A stretch of DNA of 64,000 bases from Chryseobacterium indicum (GCF_021504595.1 NZ_JACSGT010000003.1:186001-250000); one strand, 5' to 3'. Positions 1 to 9,785 are shown, numbered from the stretch's first letter. Program-made: numbers and translations. The notes: generated from the sequence alone by a model not told the origin.

Positions 1-643
1 CCGGAGTTCTGCTGATGATAAATTCGTTGAACGGATTTCCGTCCACCCTTATGGGTTCTGTCTGCGACGTTGCAAAATATCCGGGACCGATTCCGTTTAC
101 CTGAATATTATGTTTCGCCCATTCTGTTGCTAAATTTTTGGTGAGCATTTTAAGTCCGCCTTTTGCAGAAGCGTACGCAACAACGTTATCGCGTCCCAGC
201 TCACTCATCATCGAGCAGATGTTGATGATTTTTCCGGATTTTCTTTTAATCATGTATTTTCCCACTAATTTGGACATGATGAAAGGTCCGGTAAGGTCTA
301 CATCGATTACTTTTCTAAAGTCTTCGACTTCCATATCAATTGCCGGAATGCGTTTGATGATTCCTGCATTGTTGACAAGGATGTCTATTTTTCCATGAGC
401 AGCTTCCATTAAAGCTACTTTCTGAGCGGCTTCCCGTTCGTCGGTTACATCGAAAATATATCCGGTTGCTTTGTATCCTTTGGAGTGATAATATTCCAGC
501 GCTTCCTCTAATTTTTTCGGTGTTGTACTTGTGATTGCCAGTTCGGCACCTGCTTCTGCAAGACCTTCTGCCATTGCCATTCCCAATCCGTGAGTTCCGC
601 CTGTAACAACGGCAACTTTACCGGATAAATCGAATAATTTCAT
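1..643 (-). CDS. kduD: 2-dehydro-3-deoxy-D-gluconate (2-deoxy-D-gluconate 3-) dehydrogenase, SDR family, 3' end cut by window edge
   Basis: Partial: the start codon is the ATG whose complement lies at 641-643, and about 214 residues are visible; family members have about 250-260, so only the C-terminus is missing. The N-terminus carries the Rossmann cofactor motif TGGTHGLG, then NNAG, a catalytic Ser in ICSMMSE and the YASAK (YxxxK) active site. In pectin catabolism KduD reduces 5-keto-4-deoxyuronate-derived 2,5-diketo-3-deoxygluconate to 2-keto-3-deoxygluconate in the cytosol. It lies 9 bp downstream of kduI on the same strand, which is what separates KduD from the closely similar gluconate 5-dehydrogenases. 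No signal peptide. Confidence 0.85.
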   Translation of the reverse strand, partial: MKLFDLSGKVAVVTGGTHGLGMAMAEGLAEAGAELAITSTTPKKLEEALEYYHSKGYKATGYIFDVTDEREAAQKVALMEAAHGKIDILVNNAGIIKRIPAIDMEVEDFRKVIDVDLTGPFIMSKLVGKYMIKRKSGKIINICSMMSELGRDNVVAYASAKGGLKMLTKNLATEWAKHNIQVNGIGPGYFATSQTEPIRVDGNPFNEFIISRTP

Positions 644-652
644 GTAGAAAAA

Positions 653-1489
653 TTACTTTAGTTCGTTAGTTTTTACAGCATCCATATCGCCATAATCCAT
701 ATTTTCTCCCGCCATTCCCCAAATAAAGGTGTAATTGGATGTTCCTACTCCTGAGTGAATGGACCATTCCGGAGAAAGTACGGCTTCGTTGTTTTTCATA
801 AAAATATGACGCGTTTCATGAGGCTGCCCCAGAAAATGACTTACCGCCTGACCTTCTTCCAGATCAAAATAGAAATAAGCTTCCATTCTTCGGGTATGCG
901 TGTGAGAAGGCATCGTGTTCCAGACACTTCCTTCATGCAGTTCCGTCATCCCCATCTGTAATTGGCAGGTTTCCAATACGCTGTTCACAATCAGTTTATT
1001 GATTGTTCTTTTGTTTGCGTATTTTGTTTCGCCCAATTCTACAATTTCTGCTTCGTTCTTTGTAATTTTCTTTGTAGGATAAGAATGATGAGCGGGTGCA
1101 GAATTGAAGTAGAACAAGGTCTGTCCTTCGTTTCCGTTTTCAAAAATCACATTTTTTGCTCCTTTTCCGATGTATAAAGCTTCTTTGTTTGCCAGTTCGA
1201 AAACGTCACCATCAACAGTTACTTTTCCGGCTGCACCTACATTAATGATTCCCAGCTCTCTTCTGTCTAAGAAATGTTCGGCTTTCAAATCGTCTGTCGG
1301 TTCCAGCGTCAATGGGCTTTTTACAGGCATTGCACCTCCGACAATCATTCTGTCGTACATAGAATACACTACATTGATCTGATCTTCATTGAATAAGTTA
1401 TTCATCAGAAATTCCCTTCTTAAATCCTCGGTTGTATATTTTTTTACATCTTCGGGATGATGGGCGTAACGAAACTCAGATTTTGTCAT
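653..1489 (-). CDS. kduI: 5-dehydro-4-deoxy-D-glucuronate isomerase
   Basis: A 278-residue protein, the normal length for KduI. It isomerises 5-keto-4-deoxyuronate, the linear product of unsaturated galacturonate, to 2,5-diketo-3-deoxygluconate. The C-terminal cupin half has the zinc-site pattern PSHTHTRRMEAYFYF (His, His, Glu) and a downstream His in the ETRHIFMKN segment. The N-terminal EFRYAHHPEDVK is typical of the family. It is cytosolic (no signal peptide), forms an operon with kduD (9 bp gap) and is transcribed away from the susC/susD operon across an 850-bp intergenic region that holds two AATCGATT palindromes. Assignment is secure. Confidence 0.95.
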   Translation of the reverse strand: MTKSEFRYAHHPEDVKKYTTEDLRREFLMNNLFNEDQINVVYSMYDRMIVGGAMPVKSPLTLEPTDDLKAEHFLDRRELGIINVGAAGKVTVDGDVFELANKEALYIGKGAKNVIFENGNEGQTLFYFNSAPAHHSYPTKKITKNEAEIVELGETKYANKRTINKLIVNSVLETCQLQMGMTELHEGSVWNTMPSHTHTRRMEAYFYFDLEEGQAVSHFLGQPHETRHIFMKNNEAVLSPEWSIHSGVGTSNYTFIWGMAGENMDYGDMDAVKTNELK

Positions 1490-1537
1490 CTTCTTTTAAA
1501 TTCATTTTGCGGTTTCAACAAAACCAGTTAAACATCA

Positions 1538-1551
1538 TGTAATCGATTGCA
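1538..1551. promoter_or_regulatory. Candidate LacI-type operator upstream of kduI
   Basis: The 14-mer TGTAATCGATTGCA is palindromic except at one position pair and has the central CG typical of LacI-family operators. It lies about 50 bp upstream of the kduI start and matches the perfect site at 2202-2213 upstream of susC. Binding by a regulator is inference; no LacI-type gene is in the window. Confidence 0.55.
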
Positions 1552-2201
1552 TAAATTACACTGAAAACTTGTAGAAATACTTTCGGGATAAATATATAAT
1601 TATTATTTATATGGTTAACAAAAATTTAATAAAAATTTATAAATAAATAATAATCAATTAATTAAAAATCAAATTCTGTAATTTCATTATAAAAAAACAA
1701 TGAAAAATTCATGTTCTATTTAACCAAAATGATGCATTGATATTTGGAAAAAAGATGCTGCTGCATAAAAAATCGTTTAACTAAGAAGAATATCAATTTA
1801 ATAAAAATAATGAAAAAACAACATTATTCTATACATATAATAAGGTTAAAAATTATCACTTAAAAAATGCATGATGAAACTCCGGTGAAAAAGATGATAA
1901 AAATCAGGAAAGTATGTTAAATTTTCGTTCTTGCTGTTAAATTTGGGGAAATTGCAGGCCATAAAAACCTATAAATTTTAAGCTTTTTTTAATTTATTTT
2001 ATGATCCTCACTGAAAAAAGAGAAGAAAAAACAGTTGAATATTTAAAATACAAAATATTGATTTACAATTATTTAATTATTTAAAATTAATTAATAATTA
2101 TATAATTAAAATTCAAATTAATGAAAAAATAATATTTTTTTCTTTGCATATTCAAAAATAATATTAGTTTAGGAGCGAGAATATTTTAATTGAAAAATTA
2201 C

Positions 2202-2213
2202 GCAATCGATTGC
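2202..2213. promoter_or_regulatory. Candidate LacI-type operator upstream of susC
   Basis: A perfect 12-bp palindrome, GCAATCGATTGC, about 127 bp before the susC start. The same core recurs upstream of kduI (1538-1551) and, with one mismatch, at the start of the DUF4861 gene (24188-24199). Recurrence at three heads of pectin transcription units is the evidence for a shared operator. Confidence 0.6.
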
Positions 2214-2339
2214 ACAAAGGAAAGTGTAAAATTTCTAAAATATTTACCACTAAAAACAGTAGAATACTTCCAAATCCACCAATGAAAACAAAGATTGAAA
2301 AAAAACTTTCAACCAAAATTAAAACTATAAGGATACAAA

Positions 2340-5300
2340 ATGGATAAAAAAGTACAATCGGTAAAGTGGTTATATTTAACTGTCTTTCTACTTCCTGTCC
2401 TTGCAATGGCTCAAGAAAAAGAAACAAAGAAGGAAAAAGAAACCAAGATCGACGAAGTGGTTTTGGTAGGATATACCAAAGTTTCTAAAAAAGACGTTAC
2501 CAATGCTGTTTCTTCTGTAAAAGCAGAAGCGATAAAAGATATGCCTTCTACCAATGCTGCGGAAGCAATACAGGGAAGAATGGCTGGAGTACAGGTTTCC
2601 CTGAGTGAAGGTTCGCCGGGAGCCGATGTAGATATTGTAGTAAGAGGAGGAAACTCCATTACAGGGAGCAATGCTCCTTTATATATTGTGGATGGTGTAC
2701 AGATGGATAATGCACTTTCTATTCTTTCTCCTAAGGAAATTCAATCGATTGAAGTGCTAAAAGATGCATCTTCTACAAGTATTTACGGAGCAAGAGGAGC
2801 CAATGGTGTTGTCCTTATTACCACAAAAGGAGGTCGTAAGAGAGCAAAAACTTCAATTAATTACAACGGATTTTTAGGGGTTAGAAAAATTCAGAATACA
2901 ATTGATGTTCTGGATCCTTACCAATACGTCCTGTATCAGTATGAAGTGTACAATAAAGGCGGTGTACAGACCGATATTGATGCTTTTAAAACAAGATACG
3001 GAACTTTTGCCGATCTTGAAAAATACAAATCTGTAAAAAAGAGAGACTGGCAGGATGAAGTTTTCGGAAGAGAAGCATTCAATTTTACACATAACCTTTC
3101 TGTAACGGGAGGCTCAGACAATTCTTCTTTCTCATTATCCTTAAATAATGTACAGGAAGACGGAATTATGATCGGTTCCGGATTTAAAAGGAATATGGCA
3201 AACTTCAAGTATGATTATGATGTTTCCAAAGCAATCAGCATCACATTAAATGCCCGATACAGCCGACAGATGATCTACGGAGCGGGAACTTCTTCCACAG
3301 GTTCGCAAAGTACCAACAGATTGAGAAATGCCGTAAGATATCAGCCGTTTGAAGGCGGTTCCAATGTAAATGTAGATGAATTCGATCCTTTATTTGCCAA
3401 CGAAACCAATCTTGTGAATCCTATTCTTTTAGCCAATAATGAAGTAAAAGACAACGGAAGAAACGACCTTCTTTTAAACGGGATCATCGAATACAGAATC
3501 AATAAAGATTTCACTTTCAGAAGTGTGATCGGATATGTACAGAGAGATGAAATGGTAAATCAGTTTTCCGGACCGGTTACAACGCTGGCAAGGCAAAACA
3601 ACGATCAGCCTGTTGTTTTCATGAGCAAGGCACAATCCAGAAGAATCACGAATACCAATACATTAAATTTCAGAAAAACGTTCGGAAATCATAAACTGGA
3701 TTTACTGGCGGGACAGGAAACTGTGAAAACAGATGCAGAATCTTTAACGATGAACATCAAATGGTTCCCGAAATCCATCAGCGCACAAGAGGCATTTGCC
3801 AATATTCAGGCGGCTTCTCCTCCATCGGGACAGGTTCAGGACATTCCGAAAACAAATGTTCTTCCGGATCGTCTGGTTTCATTTTTTGCAAGAGCCAACT
3901 ATATTTTTAACAACAAATACATTTTTACCGCTTCCATGAGAGCAGATGGTTCCAGTGTATTCGGACCGGGAAACCGATGGGGCTATTTTCCGGCTGCTTC
4001 GGTTGCATGGAAAGTAAGTGAAGAAAATTTCCTGAAAGACAGTAAAGTTGTGAGCGAATTAAAACTTCGTGCAGGATACGGTTTATCCGGAAACAACAGA
4101 ATACCTGCATTTTTATACAGTACGTTTTTCACCACATCATCAGATTACGGATATGCATTCGGAAACAATGTAACACCGGGGGCTACAACAGGAGCAATTA
4201 TGTCTAACCTTAATGTAAAATGGGAATCGGCGGCTTCTAAAAATATCGGGGTAGATTTTGGATTATTCAACAGCAGAGTTTACGGAACGGTAGATGTTTA
4301 CCAGACCGATACAAAAAATCTTTTGCTGCTGGCTAAAATTCCTCAGACTTCAGGATATGAATATCAGTATCAAAACTCAGGAAGCACATCCAATAAAGGA
4401 ATTGAATTTTCTGTAGGAGCTTCGATCATCAACAAAGAAAATTTTAACTGGAAAATAGACGCGAATATCTCTGCCAACAAAAATGTGATTAAAAGTTTAG
4501 GAAACAGTGCTTCTGCAAGTGCGAATTCTTACTTATATCCTTCCGGATGGCAAAATAACCTGAATGATTTCCTTGTACAGGTAGGAAAACCGGTAGGAAC
4601 ATATTGGGGCTATATTACCGCAGGAAGATATGAAATAAGCGATTTCGATTATAATCCTACCACTCAGGTTTATACTTTAAAAGCCGGAATTCCAAGTTCT
4701 GCAGCGGCTGCAAACGGGGCGAAAGCTGTACAGCCGGGAGATCTTAAACTTCAGGATCTGAATGGTGACGGAATTATCGATAATAAGGATATGACGGATC
4801 TTGGAAATGCACAGCCTAAATTTTACGGAGGTTTCAACCAGACATTCCGATACAAAAACTGGGACATGAGTTTAATGTTCAATTTCTCTGTAGGAAATAA
4901 AGTATATAACGCGAACAAAATAGAATATTCTACACAGTATCTTTACCGGGACAACAATATGCTGGCTGAAGTTGCCAACCGATGGAGATGGTTTGATGAT
5001 GCCGGAAATAAAGTAAATGATCCAACCGCTCTTGCTGCTTTAAATGCTAATACAACAGGATTTACACCGCCTGCCGGAGCTTACTTCCTTCATTCTTACG
5101 CTATTGAAGACGGTTCTTTCCTGAGACTGAACAACGTTACAATAGGATATTCTTTAGGAAAAGATTTCACCAAACAGTTGGGATTATCCAATTTCAGATT
5201 ATATTTTACGATGAACAATCTGTTCACGATTACAGGGTATTCCGGATATGATCCTGAAGCCAATACGAGAAGAAATCCGTTAACACCAGGGGTAGATTAT

Positions 5301-5354
5301 GCAGCGTATCCGCGAAGCAGATTTATTTTATCAGGAGTTGATATCACTTTTTAA
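2340..5354 (+). CDS. SusC/RagA-family TonB-dependent outer-membrane transporter of the pectin locus
   Basis: A 1004-residue outer-membrane receptor. A signal peptide ends near LAMAQ (about residue 25), followed by a charged Lys/Glu linker and the TonB-box-like IDEVVLVG (37-44). The plug runs from about 50 to 165 and includes the RagA hallmarks IQGRMAGVQV, VRGGNSI, IYIVDG-type and GARGANGVVLITTKGG segments; the rest is a beta-barrel ending in an aromatic-rich strand (LSGVDITF). It lacks the roughly 80-residue carboxypeptidase-regulatory-like domain that usually precedes the TonB box in SusC proteins. It should import pectin oligosaccharides together with the SusD gene that starts 10 bp downstream. 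Position in a pectin enzyme cluster sets the likely substrate. Confidence 0.95.
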   Translation: MDKKVQSVKWLYLTVFLLPVLAMAQEKETKKEKETKIDEVVLVGYTKVSKKDVTNAVSSVKAEAIKDMPSTNAAEAIQGRMAGVQVSLSEGSPGADVDIVVRGGNSITGSNAPLYIVDGVQMDNALSILSPKEIQSIEVLKDASSTSIYGARGANGVVLITTKGGRKRAKTSINYNGFLGVRKIQNTIDVLDPYQYVLYQYEVYNKGGVQTDIDAFKTRYGTFADLEKYKSVKKRDWQDEVFGREAFNFTHNLSVTGGSDNSSFSLSLNNVQEDGIMIGSGFKRNMANFKYDYDVSKAISITLNARYSRQMIYGAGTSSTGSQSTNRLRNAVRYQPFEGGSNVNVDEFDPLFANETNLVNPILLANNEVKDNGRNDLLLNGIIEYRINKDFTFRSVIGYVQRDEMVNQFSGPVTTLARQNNDQPVVFMSKAQSRRITNTNTLNFRKTFGNHKLDLLAGQETVKTDAESLTMNIKWFPKSISAQEAFANIQAASPPSGQVQDIPKTNVLPDRLVSFFARANYIFNNKYIFTASMRADGSSVFGPGNRWGYFPAASVAWKVSEENFLKDSKVVSELKLRAGYGLSGNNRIPAFLYSTFFTTSSDYGYAFGNNVTPGATTGAIMSNLNVKWESAASKNIGVDFGLFNSRVYGTVDVYQTDTKNLLLLAKIPQTSGYEYQYQNSGSTSNKGIEFSVGASIINKENFNWKIDANISANKNVIKSLGNSASASANSYLYPSGWQNNLNDFLVQVGKPVGTYWGYITAGRYEISDFDYNPTTQVYTLKAGIPSSAAAANGAKAVQPGDLKLQDLNGDGIIDNKDMTDLGNAQPKFYGGFNQTFRYKNWDMSLMFNFSVGNKVYNANKIEYSTQYLYRDNNMLAEVANRWRWFDDAGNKVNDPTALAALNANTTGFTPPAGAYFLHSYAIEDGSFLRLNNVTIGYSLGKDFTKQLGLSNFRLYFTMNNLFTITGYSGYDPEANTRRNPLTPGVDYAAYPRSRFILSGVDITF

Positions 5355-5364
5355 ACCTAATATT

Positions 5365-7197
5365 ATGAAGAAAAATAAATTTTTAGCTATTCTTTTTTCT
5401 GTCATCGGAATATTTTCTCTGAATTCTCTGAATTCTTGTGAAGAATATTTAGATGTAGAAAGCTTATCCAATACTTCAGAAAAACAGCAGTTTGATTCCG
5501 CAGCAGACACATTTTCCGCTTTGGTCGGAGTCTACAACGCAACCATGGGAGACAATACCTACGGACAGAGAATGAACCTAATTCTTTCTCAATCCGGAGA
5601 CGATATGAGAACTTCGGGAGATTATAACGCAAATGACCGAAGAGGGGTAAGCTGTTTCGGAGCCATTCCAACAAATACAGAACTTTTAAGACCGTTTTTA
5701 GATACGTACGCAGGAATTGAAAGAGCCAATCTGGTGATTAAAAACATTCCGCTTTCTCCGGTTTATCAGACGGGTTCAGCAGCAGATAAAAAATTAATGG
5801 ACAGATATTTGGGAGAAGCTTTAACTTTAAGAGCACACTTCTATCATGATCTGATCAAAAACTGGGGCGATGTTCCTTTTCAGGATGTTCCTTCTGCTGA
5901 TCTTCCGAGCGTGTATCTTCCAAAAACAGACAGAGATGTTATTTATGATAAAATTCTGGAAGATCTCTTAAAAGCGGAAAGTTTAGTTCCGTGGAGATCC
6001 GAAGGCGGAACTACCGCTCAGAGAATTTCGAAGGCAGCCGTAAAAGGATTAAGAGCAAGAATCGCACTGGCAAGAGCCGGATATTCATTAAGAAGAAGCC
6101 CGCAACAGATGATGCAGGGTTCCAATCCTCAGAAATATTACCAGATTGCTTATGACGAATGTAAAGACATCATCAATTCCGGACAGCATCAGTTGAACCC
6201 GAGTTATGAAGGATTATTCAGATCACTGCATACTAACAGTGCAGATACATCCAATGAAGTAATTTATGCTATCGGAGCTTTCGGAGGAAACTCCAGAACA
6301 GACAGTAAAATCGGATATTACAACGGTTTAAGACATGATGATACCGACTGGAAATCTTCCGGAGGAATCAGTGCAATTCCTGTTTATTTCTACGAATTTA
6401 CAAAGTATGACCTGAGAAGAGATGTAAATATTGCCATCTTCAGGGTAAATACTTCAAAGCAGGAAGAACTTCAGACTTCCATCAACTGGAACGACGGAAA
6501 ATTCAGAAAATCGTGGACTTCCATCACCGGAACTTCACAAAACCTTGGAATCGACTGGCCTTTGCTGAGATATGCAGATATTTTATTAATGTTTGCGGAA
6601 GCCGATAATGAGCTTAATAACGGACCTTCTGCACAGGCAATCAATGCAGTTCTTTCGGTAAGACAAAGAGCATATGCAGGAAATTTAAGTCAGGTGGGAA
6701 CCATTCCGACCGACAAAACAGGATTCTTTAATTATATCGTTAAAGAAAGACAACTGGAATTCGGAGGTGAAGGTCTCAGAAAATACGATCTGATCCGCTG
6801 GAATCTTTTAGAAACGAAAATCAACGAAACAAGAGCTAAACTTACCCAGTTTATGAACGGTACAGGAGCTTATGCCAACGTTCCTGAGTATATCTTCTAC
6901 AAAAAAGTAGCCTATACTCCTACAAAAACAGCACAGCAAAACGTAACTGACATCGATTTCTACACTGCAGCCGGAGTTGCCAAAGCAGACATTTTCTACA
7001 GCCCGAACCAAAGTGTTGCAACGCCTTCCGGATACACAAAAGTAAACTGGAGACTGGCGATGACGCAACCTTACATCAGTGGAGATCCTGTGAAAAGTTA
7101 TGCCTATTATTTTCAGCCCAACAGAAAGGAATTACTGCCGATTGCTTTAGACGTAATCAACTCCAATTATAATCTTACACAGGATTATGGATATTAG
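5365..7197 (+). CDS. SusD/RagB-family surface glycan-binding lipoprotein of the pectin locus
   Basis: A 610-residue SusD partner. I place the start at the ATG at 5365, because this gives a lipoprotein signal peptide with the Cys at residue 25 (lipobox LNSC); an upstream in-frame start at 5299 would run into susC and spoil the signal. Visible SusD features include the N-terminal TPR-like helices with YLGEALTLRAHFYHDL and NWGDVPF, and the C-terminal VRQRAY, KERQLEFGGEGLRKYDLIRW and ending in a LLPIALDVINSN segment. It should cap the SusC barrel and bind pectic oligosaccharides at the cell surface. Adjacent susC confirms the pair. Confidence 0.95.
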   Translation: MKKNKFLAILFSVIGIFSLNSLNSCEEYLDVESLSNTSEKQQFDSAADTFSALVGVYNATMGDNTYGQRMNLILSQSGDDMRTSGDYNANDRRGVSCFGAIPTNTELLRPFLDTYAGIERANLVIKNIPLSPVYQTGSAADKKLMDRYLGEALTLRAHFYHDLIKNWGDVPFQDVPSADLPSVYLPKTDRDVIYDKILEDLLKAESLVPWRSEGGTTAQRISKAAVKGLRARIALARAGYSLRRSPQQMMQGSNPQKYYQIAYDECKDIINSGQHQLNPSYEGLFRSLHTNSADTSNEVIYAIGAFGGNSRTDSKIGYYNGLRHDDTDWKSSGGISAIPVYFYEFTKYDLRRDVNIAIFRVNTSKQEELQTSINWNDGKFRKSWTSITGTSQNLGIDWPLLRYADILLMFAEADNELNNGPSAQAINAVLSVRQRAYAGNLSQVGTIPTDKTGFFNYIVKERQLEFGGEGLRKYDLIRWNLLETKINETRAKLTQFMNGTGAYANVPEYIFYKKVAYTPTKTAQQNVTDIDFYTAAGVAKADIFYSPNQSVATPSGYTKVNWRLAMTQPYISGDPVKSYAYYFQPNRKELLPIALDVINSNYNLTQDYGY

Positions 7198-7221
7198 AAA
7201 ATAGTTCACATTCATATCAGA

Positions 7222-7260
7222 AAAATACAGGCTTCATCTCCAAAGTGGAGTCTGTATTTT
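7222..7260 (+). terminator. Hairpin between susD and the first enzyme gene: attenuator or partial terminator
   Basis: Nine-base arms AAAATACAG (7222-7230) and CTGTATTTT (7252-7260) enclose a smaller CTCC/GGAG stem. The right arm ends in a short T run. It lies in the 80-bp gap between susD and the pectinesterase gene on the same strand. It could stabilise the susCD mRNA 3' end or let only some transcripts continue into the enzyme genes. Confidence 0.5.
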
Positions 7261-7277
7261 AATCAAAAAAAATTTCA

Positions 7278-8300
7278 ATGAAAGCTTCCTTTTTTCTTAA
7301 AAATTTAAATTCTTTTTTTGCTTTTCTGATCGTATTGCTCAGTTTTCTTTCTTTTAAAGCCAATGATAAAACCATCGTGGTTTCAAAAGACGGAAAAGGA
7401 AATTTCTCCACCATTCAGCAAGCCATCAATGCAGCAGAAAACGGATCTTCCGTAAGAACGAAAATTGTAGTAAAAGAAGGAATTTACAAAGAAAAAATTA
7501 CCATTCCGGAAACAAAAGGCGCTATTTTGCTCGAAGGTGAAAATCCTGAAAAAACCATAATCACCTACGACGATTTTGCATCAAAAAAGAATCCGGAAGG
7601 AAAAGAATTCGGAACTACAGGTTCTTCAACGGTTTTTATTTATTCAAATGATTTTACGGCAAAAAATATTTCATTCGAAAACAGTTCAGGAAAAGTAGGA
7701 CAGGCAGTTGCTGTTTTAACGACGGGCGACCGAATAGCTTTTGAAAACTGCAGATTCTTAGGAAATCAGGATACCTTGTATTTAAAAGGCGTTCAGGATT
7801 CATCAGACAAAACAAAGCCTTCCAGAAACTATTTTAAAAATTGCTACATTGAAGGAACAACCGACTATATTTTCGGAGCCGGAACCGCTGTTTTTGAGGA
7901 GTGCATCATTTATTCCAAAGAATCGGCAAGCTATGTTACCGCAGCTTCTACTCCACAGGAAAACGAATTCGGATTTGTTTTTATCAATTCAAAAATAGAA
8001 GGAAACGCAAAAGAAAGTTCAGTCTATTTAGGAAGACCGTGGAGACCTTTTGCCAAGACCGTTTACCTCAATTGTGAAATGAATTCCACCATACAACCGG
8101 AAGGATGGCACAACTGGAACAAGCCCGATGCAGAAAAGACCACGTTTTATGCAGAATTTAACTCCAAAGGAAGCGGTTCAGATCGCTCCAAAAGAGTATC
8201 ATGGTCGCATCAGCTAGCCAAAACCGAGGCAAAAAAATATACAAGAGAAAAGGTTTTAAAAGGAAAAGACAACTGGAATCCGCTAATAAATCTTAAATAA
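7278..8300 (+). CDS. Pectin methylesterase, CE8 family (copy 1)
   Basis: A 340-residue secreted enzyme with an N-terminal hydrophobic signal sequence (about residues 8-28). It removes methyl esters from homogalacturonan, making it cleavable by pectate lyases. The right-handed beta-helix carries the CE8 catalytic set: Gln142 in GQAVA, Gln164-Asp165 in GNQDT (acid/base), Asp196 in TTDYIFG (nucleophile) and Arg253-Trp255 in LGRPWRP. It follows susD by 80 bp and precedes a PL1 lyase by 28 bp, so de-esterification and cleavage are probably co-expressed. A second CE8 paralogue is at 17829. Confidence 0.93.
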   Translation: MKASFFLKNLNSFFAFLIVLLSFLSFKANDKTIVVSKDGKGNFSTIQQAINAAENGSSVRTKIVVKEGIYKEKITIPETKGAILLEGENPEKTIITYDDFASKKNPEGKEFGTTGSSTVFIYSNDFTAKNISFENSSGKVGQAVAVLTTGDRIAFENCRFLGNQDTLYLKGVQDSSDKTKPSRNYFKNCYIEGTTDYIFGAGTAVFEECIIYSKESASYVTAASTPQENEFGFVFINSKIEGNAKESSVYLGRPWRPFAKTVYLNCEMNSTIQPEGWHNWNKPDAEKTTFYAEFNSKGSGSDRSKRVSWSHQLAKTEAKKYTREKVLKGKDNWNPLINLK

Positions 8301-8328
8301 ATATTGTAACCGCCAAAATTTTTCAGCA

Positions 8329-9738
8329 ATGAAAAAATACATCACAAAACTTTTTATCGCAGGAATCTTCAGCATTGCAAGCAATGCCGAAGCGCAGAAT
8401 ATTCTCAACTTTCCCGGCGCAGAAGGTTTTGGAAGATACACAACAGGCGGTCGCGGCGGAAAAGTCTATTTCGTCACCAAACTTACAGATGACGGTTCAG
8501 AAGGTACTTTAAGATATGCTTTAAACCAGAAAGGAGCAAGGTACATTGTCTTTAAAACAGGCGGAACCATTTATCTGGAATCTCCGTTAAAAATAAAAGA
8601 AGGTAATGTTACCATTGCCGGACAAACCGCTTCCGGAGACGGAATTACAGTTGCCAATTATGAAACCTTCGTTGCAGCAGATAACGTGGTGATCCGTTAC
8701 ATCCGTTTCAGAATGGGCGATCAGAAAAAGTTTGAAGGCGATGCTTTCGGAGCGAGATTTATTAAAAATCTTATCGTCGATCACTGTTCAATGAGCTGGT
8801 CTACAGATGAAACCGTTTCTGTATATGCCAATGAAAATACAACCGTACAGTGGTGCATCATTGCGGAAAGTTTAAGAAATTCCGTTCATCAGAAAGGAGC
8901 TCACGGATATGGCGGAATTGCAGGCGGAAAATACGCAAGTTTTCATCATAATCTGTACGCGCATCACGACAGCAGAAATCCCAGACTGGGAGAATATGCG
9001 GGAAGTAAATTTGCGTTGACGGATCTTACCGATTTCAGGAATAATGTGATCTACAACTGGGGACACAACAGCATTTATGGCGGTGAAGGGATGAATGTTA
9101 ACATCATCAGCAATTACTATAAACCCGGACCTGCAACCATCAGCAGACAACGGATTGTTGCTATTGATAAAAATGAAAAACCTGAAGCCGAAGTGTATAA
9201 CATCTGGGGAAAATACTACATCAGCGGAAATGTAATTGAAGAAAATCCTGAAGTTTCAAAAAACAACTGGACTCAAGGAGTTTTTGCACAGATAAAGCCG
9301 TCTTACCACCTTACGGATCAGGATAAAAACAAAATAAAAATCAATCAGCCTCACGACGTTCAGAATAACATAAAAACACATTCTGCAAAAGAAGCTTACG
9401 AAAAAATAGTACAGATCGCTGGAGCTGCTTTAATAAGAGACGCTGTCGATTTACACATTCTAAAAGACGTAAAAAACGGAAGTTTTACCTACGAAGGTTC
9501 AAAAGGAAGCACAAACGGAATTATAGACTCGCAGAAAGACGTCGGCGGATTTCCTGATTTGAAACCGGGAACTGCGCTACCCGATTCTGACCATGACGGA
9601 ATGCCTAACGAATGGGAAATTAAAAACAAACTGAATCCTGAAGTTGCCAATGCCAACGGAAAAGATCTGGATAAAAACTATGACAATATTGAAGTTTACT
9701 TTAATGATCTCGTGAAAAACATAACCGGACAACAATAA
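8329..9738 (+). CDS. Pectate lyase-like polysaccharide lyase, PL1 family
   Basis: A 469-residue protein with a signal peptide cleaved after SNAEAQ (about residue 23). The start of the mature protein, FPGAEGFGRYTTGGRGGKVY, and the core LIVDHCSMSWSTDE and HHDSRNPRLGEY segments are typical of the large PL1 subfamily found in Bacteroidetes pectin loci. It should cleave de-esterified homogalacturonan by beta-elimination in a calcium-dependent way. Near the C-terminus, DSDHDGMPNEWE looks like a thrombospondin-3/EF-hand-like calcium repeat. The last residues do not resemble a T9SS sorting domain, so export to periplasm or surface is uncertain. Adjacent CE8 and GH genes support the role. Confidence 0.88.
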   Translation: MKKYITKLFIAGIFSIASNAEAQNILNFPGAEGFGRYTTGGRGGKVYFVTKLTDDGSEGTLRYALNQKGARYIVFKTGGTIYLESPLKIKEGNVTIAGQTASGDGITVANYETFVAADNVVIRYIRFRMGDQKKFEGDAFGARFIKNLIVDHCSMSWSTDETVSVYANENTTVQWCIIAESLRNSVHQKGAHGYGGIAGGKYASFHHNLYAHHDSRNPRLGEYAGSKFALTDLTDFRNNVIYNWGHNSIYGGEGMNVNIISNYYKPGPATISRQRIVAIDKNEKPEAEVYNIWGKYYISGNVIEENPEVSKNNWTQGVFAQIKPSYHLTDQDKNKIKINQPHDVQNNIKTHSAKEAYEKIVQIAGAALIRDAVDLHILKDVKNGSFTYEGSKGSTNGIIDSQKDVGGFPDLKPGTALPDSDHDGMPNEWEIKNKLNPEVANANGKDLDKNYDNIEVYFNDLVKNITGQQ

Positions 9739-9785
9739 AAGTAAATAAACATGAAAACTTTTATTGAAAACAGTGATCTAATAAA

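Larger units (their letters stand above)
1490..2339. other. Divergent regulatory region between kduI and susC
   Basis: An 850-bp, very AT-rich gap between the divergent kduID and susCD operons. It holds two AATCGATT palindromes, one near each gene (entered separately), which suggests co-regulation. I found no exact TTG-N19-TAnnTTTG promoter on either strand and no credible gene. The stretch from about 2041 to 2160 is almost pure A/T and may include the susC promoter and leader. Confidence 0.7.

Noticed and set aside
2741..2752. TCAATCGATTGA palindrome inside susC
   Set aside because: It encodes the conserved SusC plug segment around QSIEVLKD; the palindrome follows from codon choice and lies well inside the gene.
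5299..5364. Upstream in-frame start for susD
   Set aside because: It overlaps the end of susC and places 22 extra residues before a perfect lipoprotein signal peptide.
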